Positions 1 to 10,300 of a stretch of 64,000 bases of DNA are shown piece after piece; position 1 is the first letter of the stretch, and every line of letters begins with the position of its first letter. The notes under the pieces were generated by a model. It did no database searches, was not told the origin of the DNA, and worked only from the letters and a program-made list of their open reading frames with translations. This stretch comes from Imbricaverruca yamaguchii. Lineage: Eukaryota > Arthropoda > Thecostraca > Neoverrucidae. The stretch spans positions 2,414,001 through 2,478,000 of the forward strand of contig JAOTOL010001623.1 in NCBI GenBank assembly GCA_034440575.1. Direction: 5' to 3'. The translations under genes were made by a program, and so were the position numbers.

Positions 1-870
1 TTTACATTGATATGATATACGTTAACTATATATGCATGCATACCATCTATGTGCATAAGATATACGTAAAAATAGTCCAAGTTCATAAGATATGCGTTGA
101 TAAGATACAAGTTTATAAGATCTCCAAAAACAGTGGAATGTGCAGCAAATCTACAAGAACGTGAGGGTGTGAAGGATATATGTAAAAACACTGATGTGCA
201 TGAGATCTACGTTCATAAGAACTACTTCCCAAAGACCTACGCTCATAAGATCTGAATGCAGAAGATCTAAAAAGAGTGTGTGCAAGTGTGCGGAATATCT
301 ACAGAAACAATGGGATGTGCATAAGATATACGTTCGTAAGGTCTACAAGCAGAAAATATACAAAAATGGTTGAGTGTGCAGAACACCTAAAAAAGGTGTG
401 CAATGCATCTAAAGAGAGCACGGGTGTGCATAGGATCTGAAGGACGCTGTGGTATGGATATAACCTACGTTCATTAGATCTACGTTTAAAGATCTACGTG
501 TAGAAGATCTACAAAAATTACAAGGTGTGCATCAAATCTACAAAAACGTATGGATGTGCATACGATCTACATCAAGAAGGAATGTGCATGAGATCTACGT
601 TCATGATCTCTACCTTAATAAGATCTGCGCCAATAATGCATACCTGCAGAAGATATACAAATACAACTGGACGTGAAGAATATCTTTAAAAAAACTGGAG
701 GATATACAGGAGATCTACAATAACACTGCGATACGCATAAAATCTACATTCAAAATATCTACCTGCAGAATATCTGCAAATGCAGTGGGGTGTACAGATG
801 ACTTACAAAGAAACGTGAGGTTGAGTAGGATATCTACAAAAACACAGGGGCGGTCGGCCCATGTAAGGCA
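1..870. repeat. Degenerate A-rich repeat region built on AGATCTAC motifs
   Basis: The stretch consists of loosely repeated phrases such as 'agatctacgttcataag', 'atctacaaaaac' and 'gggtgtgcag', at irregular spacing of a few tens of bases. The copies differ by many substitutions and indels, so this looks like an old, decayed tandem or satellite-like repeat. No coding frame is seen. A weakly similar phrase occurs near 10355-10400. Confidence 0.6.
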
Positions 871-1687
871 CTAAGACAGTGCCTCACCCGAGTAGAGCTG
901 AGAAGTATTGTTGTATGTTATTTTCATAAAATGATGCTTTCATCCACTGGAGAATAGCAAACTTGAACAACTTCAAACAAATATGCAATGGTGACTCCTA
1001 ATTATGGCGAAAATTTCAGTTAATCTGCATTTACATCATTTGCATCCAAACAGCTCTATCACCGGTCCACAGAGGTTAGCCTCTCGCACATTTCGCCATA
1101 TAATGAGTTTTCGTTTCATAACAAGCGCAGGGTAGGCCGGGGCCCTCCAATATCGTTCGGCAATCGGTGACGTCACATGGGCTGAACAATTGCTCAGTCC
1201 CATAGGCACTCCAGCGAAACTTCCGTGTTTTCAACACAACATTTCCGATCTTAAATACCATCGAATGGAGAAAAATCGGATTCATTTGAAAGCTTGAAGA
1301 ATCTTGTCCACGGATATGAGCCGTATTTTGCCTAACACTAGGATTTTTCGCTTGGACCCACGCTGACTGCATTCATGTCAAGCGCCGCAGGAATCGAGCG
1401 GTACCACGGGTAGTAGCAGTATGATAAGACAGACCAACTGAAGATCTGGCCGGGATGGAGGGGTCGGAGCAAGTAAGAGATAACTGTTGCAACACAATTC
1501 CTCCCCACTCGGTGCAGGGGCGTAAACAAGGATAGGGGTACTGGGGGCATGTGCGCACATGGGAAGGTGGAATCCATCCGGCCAGGAAAAGGCGCCAACA
1601 TTATATTTAGGCTACCGGTGGATGCACCTATACTGGTTGGAATAGCACGCCCTTATCACCCATGTGTAGATACGGAGCCTGCAGCTG
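871..1687. other. Spacer without recognisable gene
   Basis: No homology, repeat array or RNA gene is recognised here. Short open frames on both strands have no recognisable domain and are probably chance. A single TGACGTCA occurs near 1169. Confidence 0.5.
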
Positions 1688-2520
1688 ATTTCGATAAGTC
1701 CAAAACCATGCATGTAGGTACAGCATATGAAGGCTCCATACTTGATTGGTGGCCAAGTGCTATCAGTGACTCAACAGAAGGATTTAGGTGTTATTCTAAG
1801 CACAAAATTGGGGGCATCAGAACAGACCAAGGAATCCAGGAAGAAGGCACTGAGAATGCTTCGGGCAATACATAGGAACGTATCATGCAGAAGTGAGGAA
1901 GACACCAGGAAGCTTTACTGTGCATATGTCACGCCACATTCGAAATAATGCATCCAAGCTTGGTCTCCTAACTATGAAAAAGATTGCTGGCTTTTAGAGA
2001 GAGTACAAAAGAGGGCTACAAAAATGGTTAATGGTATGCAACCTGGCATATGAGGAAAGGTTCAAGGGCTTGGATATGTGTTCACTTAGATATAGAAAGC
2101 TGAGAGGAGATCTCACCGAGGTCCTTAAAGTTGTCTGTGGTCTGGAGAGGGGATATCTTGGGGAAATGTTTGAATTTAACAGAAATGATGCAATTTGAGG
2201 TCATCAATTCAAAATTAAAGTTAGCCACAGCAGAAGAAGGTTATGACAGTCTTTCTTCACCAACAGGGTAGTAGAACACTGGAACCAGCTGCCAGAAACC
2301 ATTGTCAGTAGCATCACATTGAACATATTTAAAAACAGCATAGACAATCATCATAGAATATCAAGTTGCTTTTAAGTATTACAGGGAGGGTTGATCGACG
2401 GATTTGGTGGGCAACTGTTTGAGTGTACAGAGTGCAACTAAGATGGGCCCTTGTGGCTCATAGTTGCACTAATCTTTTATGTCTTGATGTCTTGTGCCTT
2501 TTCAGGATTGTTTTCCATCT
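1688..2520 (+). mobile_element. CR1-like non-LTR retrotransposon, 5'-truncated copy
   Basis: This segment aligns nearly base for base with the C-terminal half of ORF2 and the 3' UTR of the longer element at 5040-5870. Shared landmarks include 'catgcatgtaggta', 'aaggctccatacttga', 'gtgcatatgtca' and the 3' UTR phrase 'cttgtggctcatagttgcac'. It starts abruptly at about 1688 inside the post-RT region, which is typical LINE 5' truncation. Many substitutions, indels and in-frame stops separate the two copies, so this one is dead. The 3' end is placed near 2520 because similarity fades there. Confidence 0.85.
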
Positions 2521-2750
2521 TTCATTCATATTCGTTTAGACCACGGGTGTTCTTTTTGTATACTTTTGAAGGGCAAGTGCCCCCTCAATGTTGGCCCTGT
2601 CCACCAATAATTTGGACTATTGAGTATAGATATGAGGCTTCCCATTAACTTCAAGTATTTTTTTTATCACCCAAATAATCAAGAATAATAGCAACAACAA
2701 TAATAATAATTATGAATATATATACACATATATTTATATATATACATATT

Positions 2751-2751
<1 letters not shown>

Positions 2752-2826
<75 letters not shown>
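2752..2826. repeat. (TA)n microsatellite
   Basis: An almost pure TA dinucleotide run, preceded by imperfect ATA-rich sequence from about 2700. It lies just upstream of the longer CR1-like element. Confidence 0.95.
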
Positions 2827-2827
<1 letters not shown>

Positions 2828-2862
2828 GCAAAAGAACGTATATATGATAAAAAAAATTCCTC

Positions 2863-3744
2863 AGTATGAAAAAGCCAAAGGTGGTTATGGTGCATTTGTT
2901 AAGTGTATGATATTTGATGCTCAGAGGATCCGGTCCAAATTTAATGAGTTCAAGTGTTATGTTGCTGAGGAGGAACCAGATTTTGTTTGCATTACGGAGG
3001 CATGGGTCAGTGAAGGGTATTTTGGAGAAAACTTACAGGACTATGAGATCCAGGGATACAATATGTTTTCGTGCAATAAGGGTCCAGCAATGAAATGGGG
3101 TGTGTGCAATGAAATGCTCTAATGTGCAATGAAATGCTCAGCAGTGAAATGCTCTATGTGAATAGCTTATTCAGTTCTCAAAAAGTAGCAGGTGGGGATA
3201 AAAATGTGTCTGTGGAGTCCATTTGGCTTGATGTCACTGTGGGAAAAGGCAACAGCAATACTCTGAGGATAGGAGCTTTCTACCGATCAGGAACCCTGCC
3301 ACATTCTCAGCAACTGGAGCTTGACAAGGTGATTTGTGAGGAAACCAGTAGAAACTTTAAGAGGAAGTGCCTTATTCTTGGTAACTTTAATCTAAAAGGT
3401 TATGGAAATGCTGGTGTTGGCTCCCCATCATGCAAAATGTTTAGGAAATGCCTTGAAGAGGACCTGTCCTTACACCAGTTTGTATCGGAACCTACCAGGC
3501 ATCGCTCATTCTTGGACCTTGCATTCTCGGATTTAAGTGACTTGGTTCAAGACTTGACTGTAGGAGAAACTCTGGGAAGAAGTGACCATAACATAGTTAG
3601 ATTCAAGGCACATGTAGGGGAAATTATTAAGGATAATTTGGTAAAGGTTCCAAATTTCAACAGAGCAGACTTTGACTGCATGAGAGCGGCTTTAAGTGCC
3701 ATCAGATGGGAAGAAGAATTCTCCAATTTAAATGCCTGTGAAAT
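2863..3744 (+). pseudogene. CR1-like ORF2, endonuclease domain (two frames)
   Basis: The first frame (to 3120) carries an N-terminal endonuclease stretch with 'CITEAW', matching the TET/TEAW metal-site motif of APE-type endonucleases. The second frame (3122-3744) carries 'GAFYRSG', 'LILGNFNLKGY' and 'GRSDHNIVRF'. In active enzymes the middle motif is GDFN. Here it is GNFN, a one-base D-to-N change in a catalytic residue. The two frames are separated by a tandem duplication of about 20 bp ('gtgcaatgaaatgctc' at 3104 and again at 3124), which brings in a stop and shifts the frame. The domain would nick target DNA to prime reverse transcription, but this copy cannot. Confidence 0.85.
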
Positions 3745-4911
3745 GTGGGAAAGTTCAAATCTTACTTGAAGGAAATTCAGATTAGACATGTACCCCAAAG
3801 GCCAAGACGCAAAAGAAGGGTAGGAAAGCCAGCATGGCTTACACCAGACTTGATAAAAGCAATTAAGGCTAAGAAAACTGCATTTAGAGTCTTTAAAGAA
3901 GCCTCAAATGTCGTTAATCTAAAGGCATATCGAAAAGCTGGAGACACTGTGAAGCAAAAACCCAGAGCAGCCAAGCGAGCAAAAGAACTGGATTTAGCTA
4001 GAAACTGTAATGGGGACACTAAAAAGTTCTTTAGTTTCTACAAGCTGAGTAAAGTTTCTAGCACAATTGGTCCATTGGAAGTAAACGGGACAACATTAGG
4101 TGAGGATAGTGGGATGGCTGAGGAGCTGAGCAAGCAGTTTAAATCAGTGTTTACATTGGAAGATATGACCAATCTGCCGACCGTACATCATAGTTCAGTG
4201 ACATGTGATCTGATAAATGATGTTGATTTCATTGATAGTGATGTTGTTTACAATCATATGGGGAAAATAAAGCCAAACAAGGCAGCAGGACCTGACGAAA
4301 TTTATGCTAGGGTGTTGCGGGAAACTGAAAACGAACTGGCATTTCCACTTAGTATAATATTTTGTAGATCAGTTTCACAAAATGAAACTTCAACCGATTG
4401 GAAAAGGGCAAATGTAGTTCCTATTTTCAAGAAAGGAGAAAGAGGGAAAGTTGAAAACTATAGGCCAGTAAGTCTCACATCCATAGTCTGCAAAGCATTC
4501 GAATCAATTATCAAGGATAGAATAGTTAGTTGTCTGGAAGGTAGCAGATTGATTCAAAATACTCAACATGGGTTTAGAAAAGGGCGATCGTGTCTCACAA
4601 ATCTCTTGGACTTTTTGAACTTCGCCACAGAACAATTTGATCAGAGAAATCAGGTTGATGTAGCATATCTTGACTTTAGTAAGGCCTTTGACAAGGTACC
4701 CCATAAACGGTTAATGATACAGCTTCAGTCACATGGCATTGCAGGTAGCATCTTAAAATGGATAGAGTTGTGGCTTTCAAATAGACAGCAAAGAGTGATG
4801 CTAAATGGTACAAAGTCTTCATGCCAAAATGTTCTTAGTGGAGTCCCCCAAGGTTCAGTACTGGGGCCACTACTGTTCATTATATTTGTAAATAGCATTG
4901 AAGTGGCCTAA
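3745..4911 (+). pseudogene. CR1-like ORF2, reverse transcriptase domain
   Basis: This 388-codon open stretch starts with the connector after the endonuclease ('RRVGKPAWLTPDLIKAIKAK') and then shows RT blocks in the right order: 'NKAAGPDEIYARVLRE', 'WKRANVVPIFKKGE', 'NYRPVSLTS', 'QHGFRKGRSCLTNLL', the motif A region 'VAYLDFSKAFDKVPHKRL', and 'SGVPQGSVLGPLLF'. It stops just before the catalytic FADD motif. 'FADDLKVF' is present at 4928-4951 but in another frame. The enzyme would copy element RNA onto nicked chromosomal DNA; this copy is frameshifted and inactive. Confidence 0.92.
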
Positions 4912-4970
4912 ACAGTAAAGTTTGAAATTTGCGGATGATTTGAAGGTCTTTAGGGCAATAACAGGTCAAG

Positions 4971-5756
4971 ATGAGCATATCTCGCTGCAAAAAGACAGAC
5001 GAACTTGTGAAGTGGTCCGAAGAATGGCAAATGAAATTTAATTCTGATAAGTGCAAAATCATGCATGTAGGTAAGCAGCATATGAAGGCTCCATACTTGA
5101 TGGATGACCAAGTGCTATCAGTGACTCAACAGGAGAAGGATTTAGGTGTTATTCTAAACACAAAATTGGGGGCATCAGAACAGACCAGGGAAGCCAGGAA
5201 GAAGGCACTGAGAATGCTCGGGGCAATAAATATGAATGTATCATACAGAAATGAGGAAGTCATCAGGAAGCTTTACTGTGCATATGTCAGGCCACATTTG
5301 GAATTCTGCATCCAAGCTTGGTCTCCTAGCTATGAAAAAGATTGTTGGCTTTTAGAGAGAGTACAAAAGAGGGCTACAAAAATGGTTAATGGCATAAGCA
5401 ACCTGGCATATGAGGAAAGATTGAAGAAATTGAATATGTTTTCACTTGGATATAGAAGGCTGAGAGGAGATCTCATCGAGGTCTTTAAATTTGTCCATGG
5501 TCTGGAGAGGGGATATCTTGGGGAAATGTTTGAATTGAACAGAAATGATGCAATTAGAGGTCATCAATTTAAAATTAAAGTTAACCACAGCAGAACAAGG
5601 TTAAGGCAGACTTTCTTCACCAACAGGGTAGTAGAACACTGGAACCAGCTGCCAGAAAACATTGTCAGTAGCAGCACATTGAACATCTTTAAAAACAGCA
5701 TAGACGATCATTATAAGAATAGAGGGCTTGCTTTTCAGTATTACAGGGAGGGCTGA
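4971..5756 (+). pseudogene. CR1-like ORF2, C-terminal region
   Basis: This 261-codon open stretch continues the RT thumb after a frameshift ('DELVKWSEEWQMKFN', 'DKCKIMHVG', 'QEKDLGVILNTKLG'). It then shows the conserved CR1/Rex-type tail: 'KLYCAYVRPHLEFCIQAWSP', 'LERVQKRATKMVNG', 'YRRLRGDLIEVFK', 'NRVVEHWNQLP'. It ends with a stop near 5756, followed by a short 3' UTR. It is the best preserved part of the element. Confidence 0.9.
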
Positions 5757-5880
5757 TTGACAGATTTGGTGGGTGACTGGTGACTGGTTCAGTGTACAGA
5801 GTGCAACCAAGAAGGGCCCTTGTGGCTCATAGTTGCACTAATGTTTTATGTCTTTATATCTTTATTGATGTATAATAGAA

Positions 5881-6418
5881 TATAATAATGATAATATATA
5901 CCATCTTTGTGTGTGTGTGTGCATGCCAGCTATTTCGGGTTGTGAAATGGACATACATGAAAATCTCAATGATGTATGAATATATGATTTTATTTCGCGC
6001 CATTTTATATATGAAAACTTCCCGGCAATTTCGCAAGCATTCGAATAGGAGGGATAGGGGCACTCACTTCGGAACGATGGCGATAGGTTTGGCACTTTGC
6101 AGCGCCAATTTAAGTTCTTGATACTCATCTCATCATAAAATAAAAATGGGTACTTATATATAATACTAAAACACTGGTCGAAATCGGGCGTTTCTTTCTG
6201 CCTCACCTCACTTGGGTTTGTTTGTTTGTTGTTTATTTATTTAGCACATCATAGCACACATAGCTTGAATAATTTTGCGATTGGCACAAAAGACCAAAAT
6301 GATCTTAATTCGAGGTGCCTCTCGCAACAATGTTTCCATCCAATAAAACTTGACCACCGACACGGTGCAACAATCGCCGCCAGCACGCCCCATCGGCACA
6401 AAGTATGCACACATTTGT
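5881..6418. other. Spacer downstream of CR1-like element
   Basis: A short TG-rich run lies near 5910-5922. The rest shows no recognisable coding or repeat signal. Small open frames on both strands lack any domain. Confidence 0.4.
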
Positions 6419-6489
6419 GGTACTCATACTGCGCCCGCACCCGGCACCACCTGGTTAATTCTGTATGTTAATTTTGTGTGTTAAAGCGT
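6419..6489 (+). repeat. Arm of a perfect 71-bp inverted repeat (partner 7728-7798)
   Basis: The reverse complement of this 71-bp stretch is identical to 7728-7798. The partner copy sits inside the reverse transcriptase frame of the minus-strand LINE and interrupts it. Identity ends sharply at both sides (mismatch at 6418 against 7799). Confidence 0.95.
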
Positions 6490-6643
6490 TTTGTGTTGAT
6501 AAGAAACGTCTGAAATGCTAAGGCTACACACAGCTGAAGGTTCTTACCGAGACCATTTCCAAAAATGAGCCTTTGTGAAATCTTCTTTTCGGTTAAGTTA
6601 GTGAACATATCTGACGTGTTTCTGAGTTTGGTAAATATAATAT
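6490..6643. other. Putative 3' UTR or flank of the minus-strand LINE
   Basis: No coding frame is seen. By position it would be the 3' untranslated end of the element whose C-terminal ORF part begins at about 6922, or host flank. I see no clear terminal repeat or poly(A) to fix the boundary. Confidence 0.3.
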
Positions 6644-7143
6644 TTATATGGTAAGCATAAAGAAGACAGTGAAATATGAAGTGGATTGCACCTTGTTTGG
6701 AATAGCTGCATGAGCATGATCATGTACAGGATTGACGACAAATGTGTCTGCGTTTAGTTCAGTGAGGCCCATCCTGAACCTTGTATGCAGCGTGTTGCCT
6801 GGTTTCGTACCAAGCCAATAATATTGTGGCGGTATCGTGGCACCTGTGCGACCCAAAATTGCCCTATTGAATTTATTGATATTTCGTTCATGCCTCAAAT
6901 TTTCAGGAAGATTGTTCCACATCTTTGTTGTGGCCAGGAAAACGATTTTTGGAACAAGGCGATTCTATTTAGCGAGACTGTCAGTGCAGTTGAATTTCTG
7001 AGACGCCTTCCTGTAACTGTATGCCGTGGTTCAGTAACTAGTTTTCTAATATAACTTGGTAGACCCGGATCTGCGTGCTTGATTTTGTGGAACAAAAGAA
7101 CTTTATGAATTTCTCGCCGTGTTTTTAGCTCATCTAATCCCAA
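6644..7143 (-). pseudogene. Minus-strand LINE, C-terminal region
   Basis: Two frames give 'GLDELKTRREIHKVLLFHKI' (6895-7143) and 'MWNNLPENLRHERNINKFNR' followed by 'TRFRMGLTELNADTF' (6644-6922). This is the usual end of Jockey/L2-type ORF2, in which an 'R-x-G-L-x-x-L-N' segment is normally followed by a Cys/His knuckle; here that knuckle is decayed. Together with the RT it fixes the strand and orientation of the element. Confidence 0.8.
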
Positions 7144-7195
7144 TTCCGATATAGTTTTTCCTGATGATGTTCTATATAGTGCACCTGTGATTAAT

Positions 7196-8759
7196 CTAGT
7201 TGCTATTTTTTTTGTAATTTATCAAGTCTGAGATTGTTATATGTCCATCATATATAGTATCTGCATAGTAAAACAGAGGCCGAATGTAAATTTTATACAA
7301 GTTACAGAGGATTTGTTTGGGAATCTTACTTGCAACAGGATAAAGGGGGTTTAGTGCACAATTGACCTTTGGGATAATATCGTTTATGTGACTATGAAAG
7401 CGCAAGTGGGAAGAAAATGTAAGGCCGAGGTGTTTATGATTTCCTAAGATTGGTATTGGCTGGCCTCCCATTCTGAGATTTAGCGGTTTACTGATGCTCT
7501 TACATGTGAATGTTTGTTGGATGGTTATTGTCGCATTAAATTGTATGCCCCATGTTGTTCCAAATTCGTGTATAATATCGAGATCATTTTGAATCGATTG
7601 ATGTGCTTCTAGTGAGCCTTGTATGTGTGAAGCGTAAAGCGACGTGTCATCAGCCAAAACAAGGAGTTCATTTGTAATCATGTCTGCCAAGTCATTTAAA
7701 TGTATTAATGCCAAAAGGGGTCCCAAGACGCTTTAACACACAAAATTAACATACAGAATTAACCAGGTGGTGCCGGGTGCGGGCGCAGTATGAGTACCCT
7801 GTGGGCAACCCGCATTTATGGTAGTTGGTGGTGAAAGGCTGTTTCCTACCTTTACACGCTGTTCCCTATTATGTAAGTATGATTTCAGCCAAATTAATGC
7901 AGTGCCGTCAATCCCACAATGGTGTTGCACTTAAAAATAAGCCCTGCATGCCATATAGCATCAAAATATTTTTGTATGTCCAAATATATACATGTAAAGT
8001 CAAGATTTCGATTTAAAGATGAATATAGCGTATGTGTCAAGTAGAGCAACTGTAGTTGGGCCCCATGATATGGACGGTAACCACTTTGCCTTTCAGAGAG
8101 TATATTGTTATCCGTTTTGTGTGAATAAATTCGTCTAAAAACCAACTTTTCTAGGATTTCGGACGAACACGATAAGAGGCTAATTCGCCTATAATTTGTG
8201 GGATCAGAGCATGACCCTTTCTTTTTGAATATGGGCGACACATTTGCTTGTTTTCATTCCTTGGGGAGAACTCCAAGTGATAACGATTTATTGAATAATT
8301 AAGTAAGGGGTTCGTAGATAAGAATACCAATTAGTTTAAGCAGCCTGGGAGGTATTTCATCAGGTCCTGTCGATTTATTTGGATTTATATGGTTCAGTTG
8401 CTGAAGAACTTCATTTTCAGTAACTTGCATTTCTGTCAAACTTGGAATGCCATGATTATTTTGTGCGTCCATAGAAGGTAGTTGCAAGTTATTAGGCGAT
8501 TGGGATTGTTTCGCAAAATGGGCGTTCAAGAGTGTTGCTTTCTCTGCATCATCAATAGACCATCTAGGGGTGGTTTGCTTTGGGACGTCGTGCTACCAAT
8601 TATCCCCTTTAAAATTTGATGGTATTTTCGAGGACTATGTTTGCATTCTTCTAGTTTCAGAACTTGGCTCTTAATGTAATTATTTTTTAGCGATTTGTTG
8701 AGTTCGGTGACTCTGTTGCGCTGATCTTTCCAATTATTCCAACTAGGCAATGTTTGCAT
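7196..8759 (-). pseudogene. Minus-strand LINE, connector and reverse transcriptase
   Basis: The connector at 8526-8759 is followed by RT pieces in several frames: 'NPNKSTGPDEIPPRLLKL' (8299-8529), 'MSPIFKKKG' and 'NYRRISLLS' (7894-8241), 'IYLDIQKYFDAIWH' (motif A region), 'IWLKSYLHNREQRVKVG' and 'NAGCPQG' (7733-7930), then 'GPLLALIHLNDLADM' and 'LLVLADDTSLYAS' (7196-7726). The catalytic motif reads LADD. The PQG-SVLGPLL motif is cut in two by a 71-bp inverted copy of 6419-6489. The protein would reverse-transcribe element RNA; this copy is broken. Confidence 0.88.
7728..7798 (-). repeat. 71-bp inverted insertion in RT frame (partner 6419-6489)
   Basis: Identical to the reverse complement of 6419-6489. 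On the minus strand, 'NAGCPQG' ends at its upstream edge and 'LGPLL' resumes at its downstream edge, so the insertion lies exactly inside the PQG-S-V-L-G motif. It brings in a stop codon. Confidence 0.95.
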
Positions 8760-8861
8760 CCTTTTGGCAATTCTAAATAATCGGTCTCGTCTTCTGATAT
8801 GTTTTTTTTAAAGCTCAGAATTTACCCATGGTTTGCTTGCCCGGTTGGTTTTGATTATTTT

Positions 8862-9350
8862 TTATGGGCATAGCTTCTTTTGCGGCTTCAATAATAACAT
8901 CAGAAAAAAAATTGTGGCTTCATCAATGTCTTTGCCTAAAATATCTTCCCAATCTACATTTTGAAGGAATATAATGATTTTTCCGCTGTCTAGCTGGCTA
9001 AAGACCCATATTTTCTTGCTATATGTATGCTTAGTCGACTTGGTGGCGTTTAAGGTTACAAATATAGGGTAATGAGCAATATTTAAGAAAGGAGGCAAGA
9101 TACCACTTTCAGAAACAATTTCTTTGTTTGAAATAATGATTAAGTGCCTAAGATTATGTACTTCGATCGCGACTCTTGTCGGTTCGTCTATAAGTTGGAA
9201 TAGTTGCAACGTGTTAATTGTTTCCAGAAGATCTAAGTCAAATGGGGTAACTCTTCCCTTGGTGTACGACTGGTTCAAGAAAATATTGCCCGAATTAAAA
9301 TCGCCCGTGACAAGGATTATTGACGGGTTCAACATCAGGGCTAAGGACAT
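8862..9350 (-). pseudogene. Minus-strand LINE, second half of endonuclease
   Basis: This frame contains 'IILVTGDFNSG' (the GDFN catalytic motif is intact), 'LFQLIDEPTR' and 'NIAHYPIFVTLN'. The last corresponds to the SDHYPIF motif, in which the catalytic Asp codon now reads GCT (Ala), a single base change. The domain is otherwise recognisable along its length. It ends at a frame break into the connector that follows on the minus strand at 8526-8759. Confidence 0.85.
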
Positions 9351-9374
9351 GCTATCCTTAAATTTGTCAATAAA

Positions 9375-10272
9375 TTACTCATATTTGCCTGATGCCGGTG
9401 GGAAGGTTCGGTGGGATGGTTGGGATGGGATGGGATGGATGTGATGGTTCGGTGGGAGATATATGCAGCATATTATGATCGATACACCTTTAATTTTCAC
9501 CAGACACCATATCCATTCCACATCATGAAGCTCAATGTGGTTCAGTCTTTTGACTGCGATTGCAGTGCTTACATAAATTGCAACCCCACCTCCTTGGCGA
9601 GTCCTGTGCCTCGTCAGTGGATCGTGGAATTTGTCTAATCTGTAAAGACGTGGGTGGACCTGGTTGCTAAGTTTTGTCTCAGTTAATAATAATATATATG
9701 CTATTTTGATCTGTAAATTGTGCGACCTCATCGAGTCTTGCAGGGGCCGTGATGCTGTTTATGTTTACGTGGCTTATTTTTATTCGTGCACGGTCGACGT
9801 AAGGAGGCCCGGGGCTAGTCTCAATGCCAGATATAATGGGGAATATCTTGAGATCAGGTGTGTTATTCCAAATTTCAATGAGTACATTTTTCTTAGCACC
9901 GGTGCCACGAGTCCCCATTTTATATTCGGGGTGTCCGTTTATGTGAGTTGGTACCACGCGCCGCGACCGAGGTGAATTTAGAGTGGTTTCGTTCAAGAGT
10001 TTTTTAATGCTACGTGAAAACGGGGCACAGCGAAACGAACTGGTGGACACAGGTGCAGGCACAGCAATGAGGCAGTTGCGCATATTCCGCGAACAGCGGT
10101 AGTGGGCAGCGCACTTTCTACATTTTCCTCCCTTAATATACGAGGGTTGGCGTAGTTCGTGAACATAACCGTTACAAGTCATTACAACACAGTGAAGCAA
10201 AGTATGGAAATATTTTACAGAAACAAGATATATACGACGACTCGCACCATGCATATCGCTAACAACGCACAT
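9375..10272 (-). pseudogene. Minus-strand LINE, N-terminal region and first half of endonuclease
   Basis: Two overlapping frames make up this part. The upstream frame carries a Cys/His-containing stretch and then 'SGIETSPGP' at about 9795-9821, a decayed form of the 2A-like D-x-E-x-N-P-G-P motif that precedes the endonuclease in many CR1/L2-type LINEs. Directly after it comes 'ISHVNINSI', the usual start of the endonuclease. The second frame (9375-9731) continues with 'LLLTETKLS', 'GGGVAIYVS' and 'IICCIYLPPNH'. The motif after 'LPPNH' is expanded by a short CATCC-type tandem slip at about 9410-9440 that inserts extra residues. Confidence 0.8.
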
Positions 10273-10300
10273 ACAGCTTCATGGTCGCATTATGCAACTG

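Larger units (their letters stand above)
2840..5880 (+). mobile_element. CR1-like non-LTR retrotransposon, nearly full ORF2, inactive
   Basis: The element encodes, in order, an apurinic/apyrimidinic-type endonuclease, a reverse transcriptase and the CR1-type C-terminal region, followed by a 3' UTR that ends near 5880. The order and motifs place it in the CR1/Jockey group of LINEs. The frame breaks at about 3120, 3745, 4911 and 4965, so no intact ORF2 remains. No ORF1 is seen; the 5' end abuts the TA repeat and the copy is probably 5'-truncated. It shares its 3' end with the copies at 1688-2520 and 50724-50785. Confidence 0.9.
6644..10300 (-). mobile_element. Non-LTR retrotransposon (Jockey/L2-like), inactive
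   Basis: Read on the minus strand, the segment contains an N-terminal region with a degenerate 2A-like motif, an APE-type endonuclease, a reverse transcriptase and a C-terminal region. The gene is split over at least six frames. The order and motifs show a Jockey-superfamily LINE, distinct from the CR1-like copies at 1.7-5.9 kb. The outer boundaries are estimates: the 3' end is near 6644 or lower and the 5' end near 10300. The base composition is more AT-rich than the arrays further right. Confidence 0.85.
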
